From NCBI GenBank assembly GCA_002428605.1, contig DIXH01000063.1, positions 1-64,000 of the forward strand: a stretch of 64,000 bases of DNA. The letters are read 5' to 3'. Position 1 is the stretch's first letter. Each line of letters begins with the position of its first letter. Shown piece by piece: positions 8,340 to 16,942 of this stretch. Both the position numbers and the translations under genes were made by a program. The notes beneath the pieces were generated by a model that saw nothing but the letters and a program-made list of their open reading frames with translations, ran no database searches and had not been told where the DNA came from. The DNA comes from Clostridiaceae bacterium UBA6085. GTDB lineage: Bacteria; Bacillota; Clostridia; Clostridiales; Clostridiaceae.

Positions 8340-8897
8340 ATGGAAACTGAAATGATCAAGGAATACACAGTGATCGATGTGGAAACGCCAAATGCCAAGA
8401 ATGATTCTATCTGCTCAATAGCTCTATTAAGGGTAAAGGAAGGAAGGATAGTCTCAAAGGAATACCATCTGGTGGACCCGGAAGATTACTTCGACCAGTT
8501 CAATGTGAGGCTTCACGGGATCTCAAAGTCTATGGTAAAGGGAAGTCCGAGCTTTTCTGAGCTTTGGGACAGTATAGGGCATCATTTCACTGATGGGATA
8601 ATCGTTGCACATAATGCCACCTTCGACCTTAACGTTCTCGCGAAGTCACTGAGAAGGAACAATTTGAATGTTCCGGACTTCAGATACGTATGCACCTACA
8701 GGCTCTCAAAATCTGTCAATGCAGGGCTCAGGAGACATGGACTAAGCTCTGTATGCGAGTTTTATGGAATCGACCTTGACGACCACCATAATGCTCTCTG
8801 CGATGCTGTGGCATGTCAGGAGGTCTTCGCAAGGTTAAACAGAGCAAGGCCGGTGACATCCGCTGACATTTATGTTTCTGGCTTCAGCAGGGGATGA
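8340..8897 (+). CDS. DEDDh 3'-5' exonuclease (DnaQ/PolC epsilon-like)
   Basis: The 185-residue protein is a stand-alone proofreading-type exonuclease. Exo I is VIDVET with D13 and E15, Exo II is the AHNATFD segment, and Exo III is DHHNALCDA, whose His marks the DEDDh subclass. The domain is full length with no polymerase attached. GGAGATCAT precedes the ATG. Members degrade DNA or RNA 3' ends; the substrate here is unknown. Exo I reads VETPN where many relatives have ETTG. Confidence 0.88.
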   Translation: METEMIKEYTVIDVETPNAKNDSICSIALLRVKEGRIVSKEYHLVDPEDYFDQFNVRLHGISKSMVKGSPSFSELWDSIGHHFTDGIIVAHNATFDLNVLAKSLRRNNLNVPDFRYVCTYRLSKSVNAGLRRHGLSSVCEFYGIDLDDHHNALCDAVACQEVFARLNRARPVTSADIYVSGFSRG

Positions 8898-8994
8898 TAG
8901 CCATTATAGTACCTCATTTATTTTTTCTTGCACAAATATTCATACCGAAGTTTGCTAAGATTAAAGTATAGGCAACAGGACTGGAGGGCTCGGG

Positions 8995-10008
8995 ATGGAA
9001 AACAATATTAAGGCAGTCAATGGATGCATTTTTGAGATAATGGACTACAGTAACGATGGGTTCAGTGAATATTGGATGGAAGACAAAGAAGGTGTGGATT
9101 TTGACAACCTTGGCAGGATTCCTGAAGGCACAACAAGGTGGATAAACATAGATGGCGGATGCCCTCAGTCTACACTTGAACGCATCAGCGGGACATTCAG
9201 CATTCATCCATTAATAACTGAGGACATTACAAATAAAGTTCAGAGGGCAAAGATCGAGGATTACGATGACTATCTATATATAGTCTCCAAAATGATCTAC
9301 TACAGGGAAGAAGAACTTGTCATTGAGCACATAAGCTTCATACTTGGCAGCAATTATGTAATATCCTTCGGGGAGCTTAAAGGGGACGTATTCACTAATA
9401 TCCGTGACAGGATAAGGAACCAGAATACTCTAATCAGGAAATCAGGAGCCGACTATCTTATGTATTCGCTTCTAGATGCAATAGTTGACGGATATTTCGA
9501 AGTGCTTGAGGAACTTGGCGAAAGGATCGACAAGGTTGAAGAAGTTGTGCTTCAGGTATCGTCAACTGAGACACTCCACGAGATAAGGGAGATAAAGAAC
9601 AGTCTCATGTACATACACAAATACATTTGGCCGCTGCGTGAGGTAACCTCATGGCTTGGCAAGGACTCCACTGAGCTCATAAGGCCTGCCACCGAGCTTT
9701 ATATCAGGGATGTTTATGACCATATCATCCAGATCATAGATACTACGGAGACCTACAGGGAGCTCCTGGCGGGACTTATCGACCTGAACCTTTCAAGCGT
9801 AAGCTTCAGGCTGAACGAAGTCATGAAGGTACTGACCATCATCTCCACACTTTTCATTCCGCTGACCTTTATTGCGGGGGTATACGGGATGAACTTCAGG
9901 TACATGCCTGAGATAGACTGGAAATATGGCTATTACGCAACCTGGATCGTGATGGTTGCCATTGCGGTTTCCATGATAATATTCTTCAAGAAGAAGAAGT
10001 GGTTCTGA
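8995..10008 (+). CDS. corA: CorA-family divalent cation (magnesium) transporter
   Basis: This 337-residue protein is a CorA channel for Mg2+ or related cations. It has the long cytoplasmic N-terminal domain, two C-terminal helices and the signature YGMNF at 297-301. A KKKKWF tail follows the last helix, as usual. The periplasmic-loop region PEIDWKYGY follows GMN. A ribosome site GGAGG lies upstream of ATG 8995. It is followed 20 bp later by a HAD phosphatase gene, likely on the same transcript. Confidence 0.92.
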   Translation: MENNIKAVNGCIFEIMDYSNDGFSEYWMEDKEGVDFDNLGRIPEGTTRWINIDGGCPQSTLERISGTFSIHPLITEDITNKVQRAKIEDYDDYLYIVSKMIYYREEELVIEHISFILGSNYVISFGELKGDVFTNIRDRIRNQNTLIRKSGADYLMYSLLDAIVDGYFEVLEELGERIDKVEEVVLQVSSTETLHEIREIKNSLMYIHKYIWPLREVTSWLGKDSTELIRPATELYIRDVYDHIIQIIDTTETYRELLAGLIDLNLSSVSFRLNEVMKVLTIISTLFIPLTFIAGVYGMNFRYMPEIDWKYGYYATWIVMVAIAVSMIIFFKKKKWF

Positions 10009-10033
10009 TCAAATAATCACGGAGGTAGTGAAG

Positions 10034-10861
10034 ATGACCAGGAGGCTGATATGCTCGGACCTTGACGGAACACTTCTGACAAGCTTCAAGCGGATCTCTG
10101 ATTTCAATATCCGTGTCATAAGGGCCCTTCAGAGCGAAGGAAACATCTTCAGTGTCTGCACCGGAAGGCAGATACGCTCTGCCGCATATTATGCGTCCCT
10201 CATCGGACCGGATGCCGATGTCATTGCATCAGGGGGGAATCTTGTAATGACAGGAGGTACCTTCATACACAGGACAGTCCAGGACCGGAGGCAGCTTGAA
10301 ATGATCTACGACATCGCTGAAAGGTACGGACTTATCGCAGGCTTCCATGGTATTGACGCATTGTATGTGACGAGATCCTTCCAGTCTGCAGTGGTGAATG
10401 CTGCGGCTACCCTGGTTCTGCCCAAGGACATAGAGAGAAGGGTCACGCTTCTTGACAGAGATGAGTTCCTTGTGCATTCTGATGAATATGTACTTTCCAC
10501 TCTCATGGGCATGGACCAGTCAAGGCTCCAGTTGGCGAAGGATGAACTGGAGAAGATACCGGGAATCAACATAGTGTCTCCATTCACAGGAGCCCTTGAC
10601 ATCTCCACCCGGGAATTTGACAAGGGAACCGCCATCAGGATGCTTGCAGACCATCATGGCATTTCAACAGATGATGTCATTTCATTCGGGGACGGGGACA
10701 ATGACCTGTCAATGGCAGGCTCCTCGGGGACGCTCGTAGCGATGGGGAATGCGAAGGATTCATTGAGAAGCCTTGCAGATGCTGTTGCAGACACTAATGA
10801 CCGGGATGGGGTAGGAAAAAAGCTCCTTGAAATATTTGGAATTGATGAGGCTTCCCTTTAG
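10034..10861 (+). CDS. HAD-superfamily phosphatase, Cof type
   Basis: The 275-residue enzyme is a Cof-type (IIB) HAD hydrolase that probably removes phosphate from a small sugar phosphate or cofactor precursor. Motif I is CSDLDGTLL with the nucleophile and acid Asp, a Ser/Thr-type motif II lies near SVCTGR, and motif III/IV is SFGDGDNDLSM. ATG 10034 is chosen because GGAGGT (10021-10026) lies seven bases before it; the GTG at 10028 lies too close to that site. The stop codon is inside the loop of the following terminator. Confidence 0.88.
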   Translation: MTRRLICSDLDGTLLTSFKRISDFNIRVIRALQSEGNIFSVCTGRQIRSAAYYASLIGPDADVIASGGNLVMTGGTFIHRTVQDRRQLEMIYDIAERYGLIAGFHGIDALYVTRSFQSAVVNAAATLVLPKDIERRVTLLDRDEFLVHSDEYVLSTLMGMDQSRLQLAKDELEKIPGINIVSPFTGALDISTREFDKGTAIRMLADHHGISTDDVISFGDGDNDLSMAGSSGTLVAMGNAKDSLRSLADAVADTNDRDGVGKKLLEIFGIDEASL

Positions 10862-10873
10862 GGAGCCTTTTTT
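10848..10873 (+). terminator. Intrinsic terminator overlapping a stop codon
   Basis: AGGCTTCCC pairs with GGGAGCCT (one bulged T) and is followed by seven T. The TAG stop of the HAD gene (10859-10861) falls in the loop and first stem base. Confidence 0.75.
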
Positions 10874-10965
10874 AGTCAAACAAAGTTTAGAGATATGTAA
10901 CAGAAATAAAATATGGAAAAGATATAATGAACAGAGAGGGTATTATTTCTCTCTAGGAGGAAGAC

Positions 10966-11577
10966 ATGAAGAAGGTTGACTACAGGAAGGACTTCAAGGA
11001 ACTGTACCTGCCGAAGGAAACGCCGGTAATAATAACCGTCCCTGAAATCCAGTTCATTTACGTGGACGGAGAGGGAAACCCAAACAAGGAAGGCTTCCGG
11101 AAGGATACGGAGCTTCTTTATGCACTGAGCTACGGGGTAAGGATGGCCTACAAGTGGCCTGAGCCTCCTTTTGACTGGTACGAATATACAGTTTTTCCCC
11201 TGGAGGGTGTATGGGACCTTGTTGACAAGGAGATCTCCCATCTTGACAAGGATAATCTGAAGTACAGGATAATGATAAGGCAGCCGGACTTCCTTGACCA
11301 AAAGCTCTATGACAGGATCGCCGCTGAAGCCTCTAGGAAAAAGAAGCTTCAGACTGAAAGGGCGGTTTTCGGGAGCTTTACAGAAGGACTTGTATGTCAG
11401 ATACTTCACAAGGGGAGCTACGACACTGAAGCCAGGTCATTCGAGATAATGGAGGAGTTCTGCAGAAGCAAGGGCTATGAAAGGATCGAGAAGACCCACA
11501 GGGAGATATATCTCAGCGACCCCAGAAAGACGAAGGCGGAAGACCTGAAGACAGTGCTGAGGTTCAGGATAAGATAA
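10966..11577 (+). CDS. GyrI-like small-molecule-binding domain protein
   Basis: The 203-residue protein is a stand-alone GyrI-like (SOUL/SHS2 fold) protein of the COG4832 group. These bind small hydrophobic ligands; some are cyclopropanoid hydrolases. Visible hallmarks are an early IYVDGEGNP segment, a central PEPPFDWYEYTVFPLEG region with conserved Trp/Glu, and a C-terminal H-K-G-S-Y-D segment ending in YLSDPRKT. No DNA-binding domain is attached. A TATAAT hexamer lies at 10923-10928 and AGGAGG precedes the ATG. Confidence 0.85.
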   Translation: MKKVDYRKDFKELYLPKETPVIITVPEIQFIYVDGEGNPNKEGFRKDTELLYALSYGVRMAYKWPEPPFDWYEYTVFPLEGVWDLVDKEISHLDKDNLKYRIMIRQPDFLDQKLYDRIAAEASRKKKLQTERAVFGSFTEGLVCQILHKGSYDTEARSFEIMEEFCRSKGYERIEKTHREIYLSDPRKTKAEDLKTVLRFRIR

Positions 11578-11599
11578 AGGTATATGAGGAGGAGTGAAG

Positions 11600-12076
11600 A
11601 TGGACTGGGACGAGGCCGAACGTGATGTGCGGAAGCTTTACGATGCATGGATAGATGGCTGGAACAGCAAGGATGCGGGCGCCATGGCAGAGATTTGCGA
11701 TGAGAACTGCACTATCATCGGTTTCGACGGCAGCATGATGAGAGGAAGGGCGGAGGTCCATAGTACGCTTGAAGCCATATTCAACAATAATCCTACAGGC
11801 AGATACGTAAGGGCGGTGAGGGCTGTAGGTTTCCCAGCTGACGGTATCGCGATAATCGACAGTGTGGTAGGAATGGTACTGAGAGGCAAGAGCGACATCA
11901 ACCAGAGCGTTAATGCCGTCCAGTCCATGGTAGCGGTGAACAGGGAACACGGCTGGAGGATACTACATTTCCAGAACACACCGGCTGCATATCATGGAAG
12001 GCCGCTTGAAGCAGAAAAGCTTACCGATGAGCTGCGCAAGCTCATTCCGGATGCATGGTACTTTGAGAAGAACTGA
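11600..12076 (+). CDS. SnoaL/DUF4440-like NTF2-fold protein
   Basis: The 158-residue protein has the NTF2-like alpha+beta cone fold of the SgcJ/EcaC and DUF4440 group. The N-terminal helix carries W-x-x-G-W-N-S-K-D, and later strands include IIGFDG and GWRILHFQNTP. Family members are small enzymes or ligand carriers and no catalytic set can be assigned. ATG 11600 is preferred over GTG 11594, which is part of the GGAGGAG ribosome site. It lies between the GyrI-like and hemerythrin genes, probably in one operon. Confidence 0.75.
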   Translation: MDWDEAERDVRKLYDAWIDGWNSKDAGAMAEICDENCTIIGFDGSMMRGRAEVHSTLEAIFNNNPTGRYVRAVRAVGFPADGIAIIDSVVGMVLRGKSDINQSVNAVQSMVAVNREHGWRILHFQNTPAAYHGRPLEAEKLTDELRKLIPDAWYFEKN

Positions 12077-12113
12077 AGGGACTCATCTGCATAAATAAAG
12101 GAGAGGTGACAAC

Positions 12114-12656
12114 ATGGTTGCAAGCATGGACCTCAGGAATGAGCATGATGGCATATTGCACGGTCTGAGGATACTGGACGAGATTTCTATCGCTCTGCAG
12201 TCCGGGCTGAAGGCAGACAGGAAGGATATCGAGGACCTGGTATGGTTCTTCGGGATGTTCACCGAAAAGTGTCATCATGGCAAGGAAGAAGGTTTATATT
12301 TTCCTGCCATAAGAAGGCACAGCGGAGGCGGCGCGGATATAACAGATGAGCTTCTGAAGGAGCATGCGGAAGGCAAAAACCTCCTGGCAAGGATCAAGAA
12401 GCATTCGGGATCTCCGGAGCTCTTCAAGATTGCAGAGGAGTACTCGGTACTACTTCGGAAGCATATAAGGAAAGAGAACGAAGAGCTCTTCCCCATGGGA
12501 GATGCCCTCATACCAAAGGAGGAGCAGACAGAGCTCCTCGAAGCCTTCGGGAGATTCGAGGACGAGGTGATGGGGGAGGGTACCCACGAAAAGCTCCACC
12601 TTTTGCTGAAGGAGCTTGAAAGGAAATACGTGATAAGGAACATACATGTCCTGTAA
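12114..12656 (+). CDS. Hemerythrin (HHE) domain protein
   Basis: The 180-residue four-helix protein probably binds a non-haem di-iron centre. Candidate ligands are H11 (NEHDG), H54/H55 with E58/E59 (CHHGKEE), H84 (KEHAEG), and H117 with E121/E124 (KHIRKENEEL). In anaerobes such proteins sense or scavenge oxygen or nitric oxide, or act in iron-sulfur repair. The C-terminal 35 residues form an extra charged helix. It is the last gene before a convergent alpha/beta hydrolase. Confidence 0.9.
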   Translation: MVASMDLRNEHDGILHGLRILDEISIALQSGLKADRKDIEDLVWFFGMFTEKCHHGKEEGLYFPAIRRHSGGGADITDELLKEHAEGKNLLARIKKHSGSPELFKIAEEYSVLLRKHIRKENEELFPMGDALIPKEEQTELLEAFGRFEDEVMGEGTHEKLHLLLKELERKYVIRNIHVL

Positions 12657-12660
12657 CATC

Positions 12661-12687
12661 AAAAGGCCGGGTCAGATCCCGGCCTTT
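12661..12687. terminator. Bidirectional terminator with an embedded stop codon
   Basis: AAAGGCCGGG pairs with CCCGGCCTTT around a six-base loop, serving the hemerythrin gene and the convergent hydrolase gene. The TGA stop of the minus-strand hydrolase (12672-12674) is in the loop, so the terminator stem codes its last residues. Confidence 0.85.
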
Positions 12688-13487
12688 GCCATTTCCTTCA
12701 TGAATTCATTAATATCGACTGCCACTGCCTCGGGGTCCTCCCAGTAGAGCATATGCCCAAGACCTTCATGTATGACAAGGCGTGAGTCCACTATAAGCCT
12801 TGATGCATCCTCCTGATCTGACCTTCCGGTTATCCTGTCTCTGTCTCCCCAGATGATCAGGCAGGGGACACCGATATCTCCGATGTTATCAGGTATACCC
12901 TCGGCAAGCAGCGAGGCCGTATATTCCTTCCAGACCCATGAAGGCACCTTCATGGTCTCTTCTGTCATCATGCCTATGAACCATGAGGGTACCTTTGTAC
13001 CAAGGAGTCCTGAAACGAATTCTCTTATGAAGTCAGGGTCGACTTCGTCCCCGAATTTCGATATTTTTGTATCATACATTTGTCTGAGTATTGGGTTGTC
13101 ATCTAGCTTAAGCGGGGTGCCCAAAAGTAACAATCCGACAAACCTTTCCGGGTACCGGAGCACAAGGTCCCTTGCAGCGAGACCTCCGCTGGAAGCTCCA
13201 AGGACTACTGCATTTTCAACCATGAGCCTGTCCATGAGCCCTATCAGGTCATCAGCCATTTCCTTGCTGCCATAGCCACTTTCAGGCTTGTCAGAATCTC
13301 CGTGCCCTCTCAGAGAAGGTGCGATGATCCTTAGACTCCTGTCAAGAAATGGCAAAAGAAGCTCGAATGCATGCCATGAATCTGCTATGCCATGTATGAG
13401 CAGGAGTGGCATCCCTTTAGGATCACCGGCTTCAATGTATTTAAGTGAAATTCCATCCCTTACCAATGAACTTTTTTCAACGACCAT
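12672..13487 (-). CDS. Alpha/beta-hydrolase fold enzyme
   Basis: The 271-residue enzyme has the alpha/beta-hydrolase layout: the oxyanion segment LLIHGIADSW, the nucleophile elbow GASSGG, the acid near IWGDRDRIT, and the catalytic His in EGLGHMLYWEDP. It resembles small esterases and C-C hydrolases (MhpC/RsbQ type). The substrate cannot be told. GGGAG precedes the start. It lies 33 bp downstream of the sugar-dehydrogenase lipoprotein gene on the same strand and may share its transcript. Confidence 0.88.
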   Translation of the reverse strand: MVVEKSSLVRDGISLKYIEAGDPKGMPLLLIHGIADSWHAFELLLPFLDRSLRIIAPSLRGHGDSDKPESGYGSKEMADDLIGLMDRLMVENAVVLGASSGGLAARDLVLRYPERFVGLLLLGTPLKLDDNPILRQMYDTKISKFGDEVDPDFIREFVSGLLGTKVPSWFIGMMTEETMKVPSWVWKEYTASLLAEGIPDNIGDIGVPCLIIWGDRDRITGRSDQEDASRLIVDSRLVIHEGLGHMLYWEDPEAVAVDINEFMKEMAKAGI

Positions 13488-13520
13488 TCCATCATCTCCC
13501 GAAAATTGGATATATTCTTG

Positions 13521-14699
13521 TCAATTTCCTGCTGTTATCCTGAACAGCTTTCCCGAGTAGTCGACGATCAGAACTTCACCATTCCTGTCCAGGCCGAATG
13601 ACGAGATGTTCAGGCCTGTCTCAAGTATCTCCCTGGATCCTTTAGATTCAAAATCATAGGCCCATACCCTTCCAGTCACAAAGTCTCCATATACGTAATC
13701 GCCATAAAGCCCACTGAGAAGCTCTCCACGGTATATATATCCTCCTGTCACCGATTTGCCCGCCGGATGCTGATACTCTGTAACCGGTGGGATCAGGGCT
13801 GCCTTGTCTGTCGCTTTGTCATCCTTGTATAAAGTCGTACCCTCCATGATGTTCCAGCCAAAGTTTCCCCCTGAGACTATCTCATCGATCTCTTCTATCC
13901 GGTTCTGTCCCACATCGCCGGCCATTATTTTCCCGGTCATCTCATCGATACTGAATTTCCAGGGATTCCTCAGACCGTATGCGAATATCTCAGGAAGTGA
14001 CCCGCCTCTGCCGTCAGAGAAGGGATTGTCCGCAGGTATTGAATAATTTTTCGCTCCCGATTTCTTGTCTATATCAATCCTCAGCAGCTTTCCGTATAGA
14101 CTTGACAGGTTCTGCGCATTGCCCTGGGGATCACCGGCACCGCCGCCATCGCCCACGGCTATGTAGAGATATCCGTCATTTCCGAAGGCAATATGACCTC
14201 CGTTATGGTTGCTGTATGGCTGAGGGAATGACATGATCACTTCACCTTCTGATGATTCGATTACCGTATCTTGTTCGGTAGTGTAGTTGACGTAGTAAAG
14301 ACCATTATCTTCATAATCAGGATGGAAGGCAAAGCCAAGCAGTCCTCGCTCTGTCGCTGATACCGAAACCTTATTTGTCAGGTCTGCAAAGATATTGGAT
14401 TCCCTGGCATCCGCGCTGTCCTCGAATTCAAGGATAAGCCCGCCTCTCTCCACTACATATGACTTTCCGCCAGCTTCTGACCACACATATCCCAGAGGCT
14501 GTCTGAAGGTAAGGGCAGGGTAGGCTTCAACGATCTGATAGCTTTCTGGCTTTTGCGGCAGGGCAGGCTCATTTGTCGGAGAAGCTGAACCTTGGGTCGG
14601 AGACGAAGGTGCAGTTGACGTTGGTAGTGGTGAAGCATTGCTGCAGGCTGATAAGGTTATGGGCAGTGCCAGCAGGGCACCTAATATCCTGATTTTCAT
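13521..14699 (-). CDS. PQQ-type glucose/sorbosone dehydrogenase-like lipoprotein
   Basis: This 392-residue surface lipoprotein has a signal peptide with lipobox LSAC (Cys19), a Pro/Ser/Thr-rich linker, then a six-bladed beta-propeller of the soluble aldose sugar dehydrogenase (GSDH/YliI) family. Conserved landmarks are RGLLGFAFHP, a catalytic-type His in SNHNGGHI, GDGGGAGDP and AYGLRNPWKFS. Many Firmicute members have unknown cofactor use, since PQQ is rarely made by these organisms. It faces the divergent CAP-domain lipoprotein gene. Confidence 0.9.
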   Translation of the reverse strand: MKIRILGALLALPITLSACSNASPLPTSTAPSSPTQGSASPTNEPALPQKPESYQIVEAYPALTFRQPLGYVWSEAGGKSYVVERGGLILEFEDSADARESNIFADLTNKVSVSATERGLLGFAFHPDYEDNGLYYVNYTTEQDTVIESSEGEVIMSFPQPYSNHNGGHIAFGNDGYLYIAVGDGGGAGDPQGNAQNLSSLYGKLLRIDIDKKSGAKNYSIPADNPFSDGRGGSLPEIFAYGLRNPWKFSIDEMTGKIMAGDVGQNRIEEIDEIVSGGNFGWNIMEGTTLYKDDKATDKAALIPPVTEYQHPAGKSVTGGYIYRGELLSGLYGDYVYGDFVTGRVWAYDFESKGSREILETGLNISSFGLDRNGEVLIVDYSGKLFRITAGN

Positions 14700-14900
14700 G
14701 GCTATCCTCCTTGTTCTCTGTAAGACAAGAATAACATTTTACACAATTTAATTTCTGAACATTCTGACAACACTTGTTTAACCTTTTTTGGGATAAACAG
14801 GAAAGTCTCCTTGGATGGTATAATCAGGGTAGGGATTGCTCTCTGACTGGCAATTATGATCCTTCATACCAGACCCTGGTGGAGGAATCGGGAGGTTGAA

Positions 14901-15560
14901 ATGTATAGATTCAAGTTTTCCAGATATTCAAGGCTGCTGAGGATGACAGCTTGTATCCTTCTGACTTCTCTTGCTGCAGGCTGCAGCTTTGAAGGCCTAG
15001 ATTATCTCTTCGACAGGACTCCTGTGGCTACAGAAGCTGTAACGCATATCGTGGTTCCTTTTGCACCTGCGAGGATTGCCGATGAGCTTGAAAGGCTTCC
15101 GGAAAAATATGGCTACGCCTATGACGAGACTGGTGAGATGGAGCTCTTTGAAATGATAAATGAATACCGCAGGGAAAACGGCCTTCAGGAGCTTGAACTG
15201 AGGGATAACCTCCATGCATCGGCAAGGTACAAGTCCAATGCCATGCTTCAGCTTGACTACTTTGAACACACCAATCCGAATTTTGAAGGAAGAGGCTTCG
15301 ATTACATTCTCTGGGATGTGTTCGGTCTGAAATATACCGTGATAGGGGAGAATCTGGCTTCTGTGGGAAGGTCCGGGACAAATGAAGAAATTGATGTGGC
15401 AGAGCTGTTTGAGGGATGGAAATCCTCCCCTGACCACAACGCCCAGATGCTCAACCCTGACTTCAGATATACCGGAATCGGACTAGTGAGGTCAACTTCA
15501 TCCGGATCAAGATTCAAAGGCTACAGGACCCTTTTGGGGACCCAGCATTTCGGCTATTGA
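14901..15560 (+). CDS. CAP/SCP-domain lipoprotein
   Basis: The 219-residue secreted protein has a lipoprotein signal ending in LAAGC and a C-terminal CAP (SCP/PR1) domain. Domain hallmarks are INEYRRENGL, an S-N-A-M-L helix followed by YFEHTNP, the IGENLA motif, and a GWKSSPDHNAQML segment leading to YTGIG. Bacterial members occur on cell surfaces and spore coats, with unclear biochemical function. ATG 14901 is chosen because GGGAGG (14890-14895) precedes it; an ATG at 14856 lacks a ribosome site. Confidence 0.88.
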   Translation: MYRFKFSRYSRLLRMTACILLTSLAAGCSFEGLDYLFDRTPVATEAVTHIVVPFAPARIADELERLPEKYGYAYDETGEMELFEMINEYRRENGLQELELRDNLHASARYKSNAMLQLDYFEHTNPNFEGRGFDYILWDVFGLKYTVIGENLASVGRSGTNEEIDVAELFEGWKSSPDHNAQMLNPDFRYTGIGLVRSTSSGSRFKGYRTLLGTQHFGY

Positions 15561-15580
15561 AATGTATTTTTATTTCATGG

Positions 15581-15611
15581 TTGACCTTGACGCAGCGTAA
15601 AGGTGTATATT
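15581..15611 (+). promoter_or_regulatory. MerR/TipA-type promoter and operator
   Basis: TTGACC (15581-15586) and TATATT (15606-15611) are 19 bp apart, the overlong spacer typical of MerR-activated promoters. A near-perfect inverted repeat, ACCTTGACGC / GCGTAAAGGT around a central A (15584-15604, 9 of 10 pairs), fills the spacer. The regulator gene begins 21 bp after the -10, so autoregulation is very likely. Confidence 0.9.
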
Positions 15612-15631
15612 CACTATGAAGGGAGGCCGTC

Positions 15632-16396
15632 ATGGAATATACGATACAGAAACTGGCCGGTCTGGCTGGAATAAGTACAAGAACACTCAGATACTACGAC
15701 GAAATAGGACTTTTGAAGCCTCTAAGGACGAGCTCTTCAGGCTACAGGATATATGGTGAGAAAGAGATAGTGAGGCTGCAGCAGATCCTGTTCTACAGGG
15801 AACTGGGCTTGCCCCTTGAAAAGATCGGAGAGATTGTGACCTCCTCATCATTTGATGAAGGGAAGGCCCTGCAGGAGCACAAGCGAAGCCTTGAGGAGCG
15901 CAAGAAGCAGATCGAAGAGCTCCTTGTCAACGTTGAGAGAAGCATCGAGGATTATCAGGGGAGGATAAAAATGAAGGACAGGCAAAGGTTCGAAGGATTC
16001 AAGAAGGAGCTTGTTGAAGAGAATGACAGGAAATATGGCGCTGAGGTAAGAGAAAAGTACGGTGATGAAGCCTATGAGAAATCAAACGCCAAAGTTATGG
16101 GAATGACTGAGGCTGATTACGAAAGGGCCCAGAAGCTCGCTTCAGACATTATAACAATACTTCATGAAGCCATGGAAAGCGGGGACCCTGCTTCAGAAAC
16201 TGCACAGAAGGCAGCTGACCTGCACAAGGAATGGCTTACAATGTACTGGGACATGTATTCACCGGAGGCTCATGCAGGGCTTGCACAGATGTATGTGGAC
16301 GATGAAAGGTTCAAGGCATACTACGACAGGGAAAAGCCGGGAACTGCAGAATTCCTCAGGGATGCAGTGCTGGTTTTTACAGGGATAAACAAATAG
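15632..16396 (+). CDS. MerR-family regulator with TipAS ligand-binding domain
   Basis: The 254-residue protein matches TipAL in length and layout. A MerR winged helix (1-70, with TRTLRYYDEIGLLKP) is followed by a long coiled-coil dimer helix (about 75-115). The C-terminal TipAS antibiotic-binding domain (about 120-250) has the typical HKEWLTMYW and HAGLAQMYV segments. TipA-type proteins bind thiopeptides or other multidrug ligands and activate their own promoter. The gene has the matching 19-bp-spacer promoter and its own terminator. No drug pump is adjacent, so it may be a stand-alone sequestering regulator. Confidence 0.92.
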   Translation: MEYTIQKLAGLAGISTRTLRYYDEIGLLKPLRTSSSGYRIYGEKEIVRLQQILFYRELGLPLEKIGEIVTSSSFDEGKALQEHKRSLEERKKQIEELLVNVERSIEDYQGRIKMKDRQRFEGFKKELVEENDRKYGAEVREKYGDEAYEKSNAKVMGMTEADYERAQKLASDIITILHEAMESGDPASETAQKAADLHKEWLTMYWDMYSPEAHAGLAQMYVDDERFKAYYDREKPGTAEFLRDAVLVFTGINK

Positions 16397-16424
16397 CAGC
16401 CGGATCTTTATGGTTTTCTGGTAT

Positions 16425-16452
16425 CGCTCCGCTGCCGCGGAGCGTTTTTTTT
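16425..16452 (+). terminator. Intrinsic terminator
   Basis: A perfect 8-bp stem CGCTCCGC/GCGGAGCG with loop TGCC is followed by eight T. Confidence 0.9.
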
Positions 16453-16942
16453 GGACGGAACTTGAATTAACTGGCCGGGAGATATATTATTAGCTTAGAC
16501 AGCTTGTTTTGCAAACGTTTATTGTCTGACATTTGAAGGATAATATTTATTTCAATTTTTTAATGCAGGCAAAATTGAAAGTATGCGTACTTTCTTATAA
16601 ATATGAGAAATATGTATATTCCTATATTAAAAAGATAATATTAATGCACTTTTTCTTGAGTTTAATGCATGTTAAAGAAAATTGAAAAACTATGGAATCG
16701 TTGGTGCTCTAAGTTTAGGGTTGCATATCGATAGAATTTCACCGTCGTCTGTTTACGAATAATCATTTATTTGCCGTGTATTTCGACTATTTGAAAATTA
16801 TTTCGCCGCGTTTTTGTGCAAATGTTAACACACGACTAAATTTTTTTGTGTATAAACTGTAAATATTGAAAATAATTATGAACTGTGCTAAAGTTAGAAA
16901 ATACTAGGGAACTAGTTAAAAAAGTTCAAAGGAGGATTTTTC
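16453..16942 (+). promoter_or_regulatory. Long AT-rich upstream region of the oligopeptide transporter operon
   Basis: This 490-bp gene-free stretch is strikingly AT-rich against its neighbours. It holds a perfect inverted repeat GAAAGTA-TGCG-TACTTTC (16577-16594). A candidate promoter, TTGAAA (16866-16871), 17 bp, TAAAGT (16889-16894), lies before the AGGAGG ribosome site of oppA. A CodY-like stretch (TTTGAAAATTATT) near 16790 is only a weak match. No ORF or known riboswitch was recognised. Confidence 0.5.
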
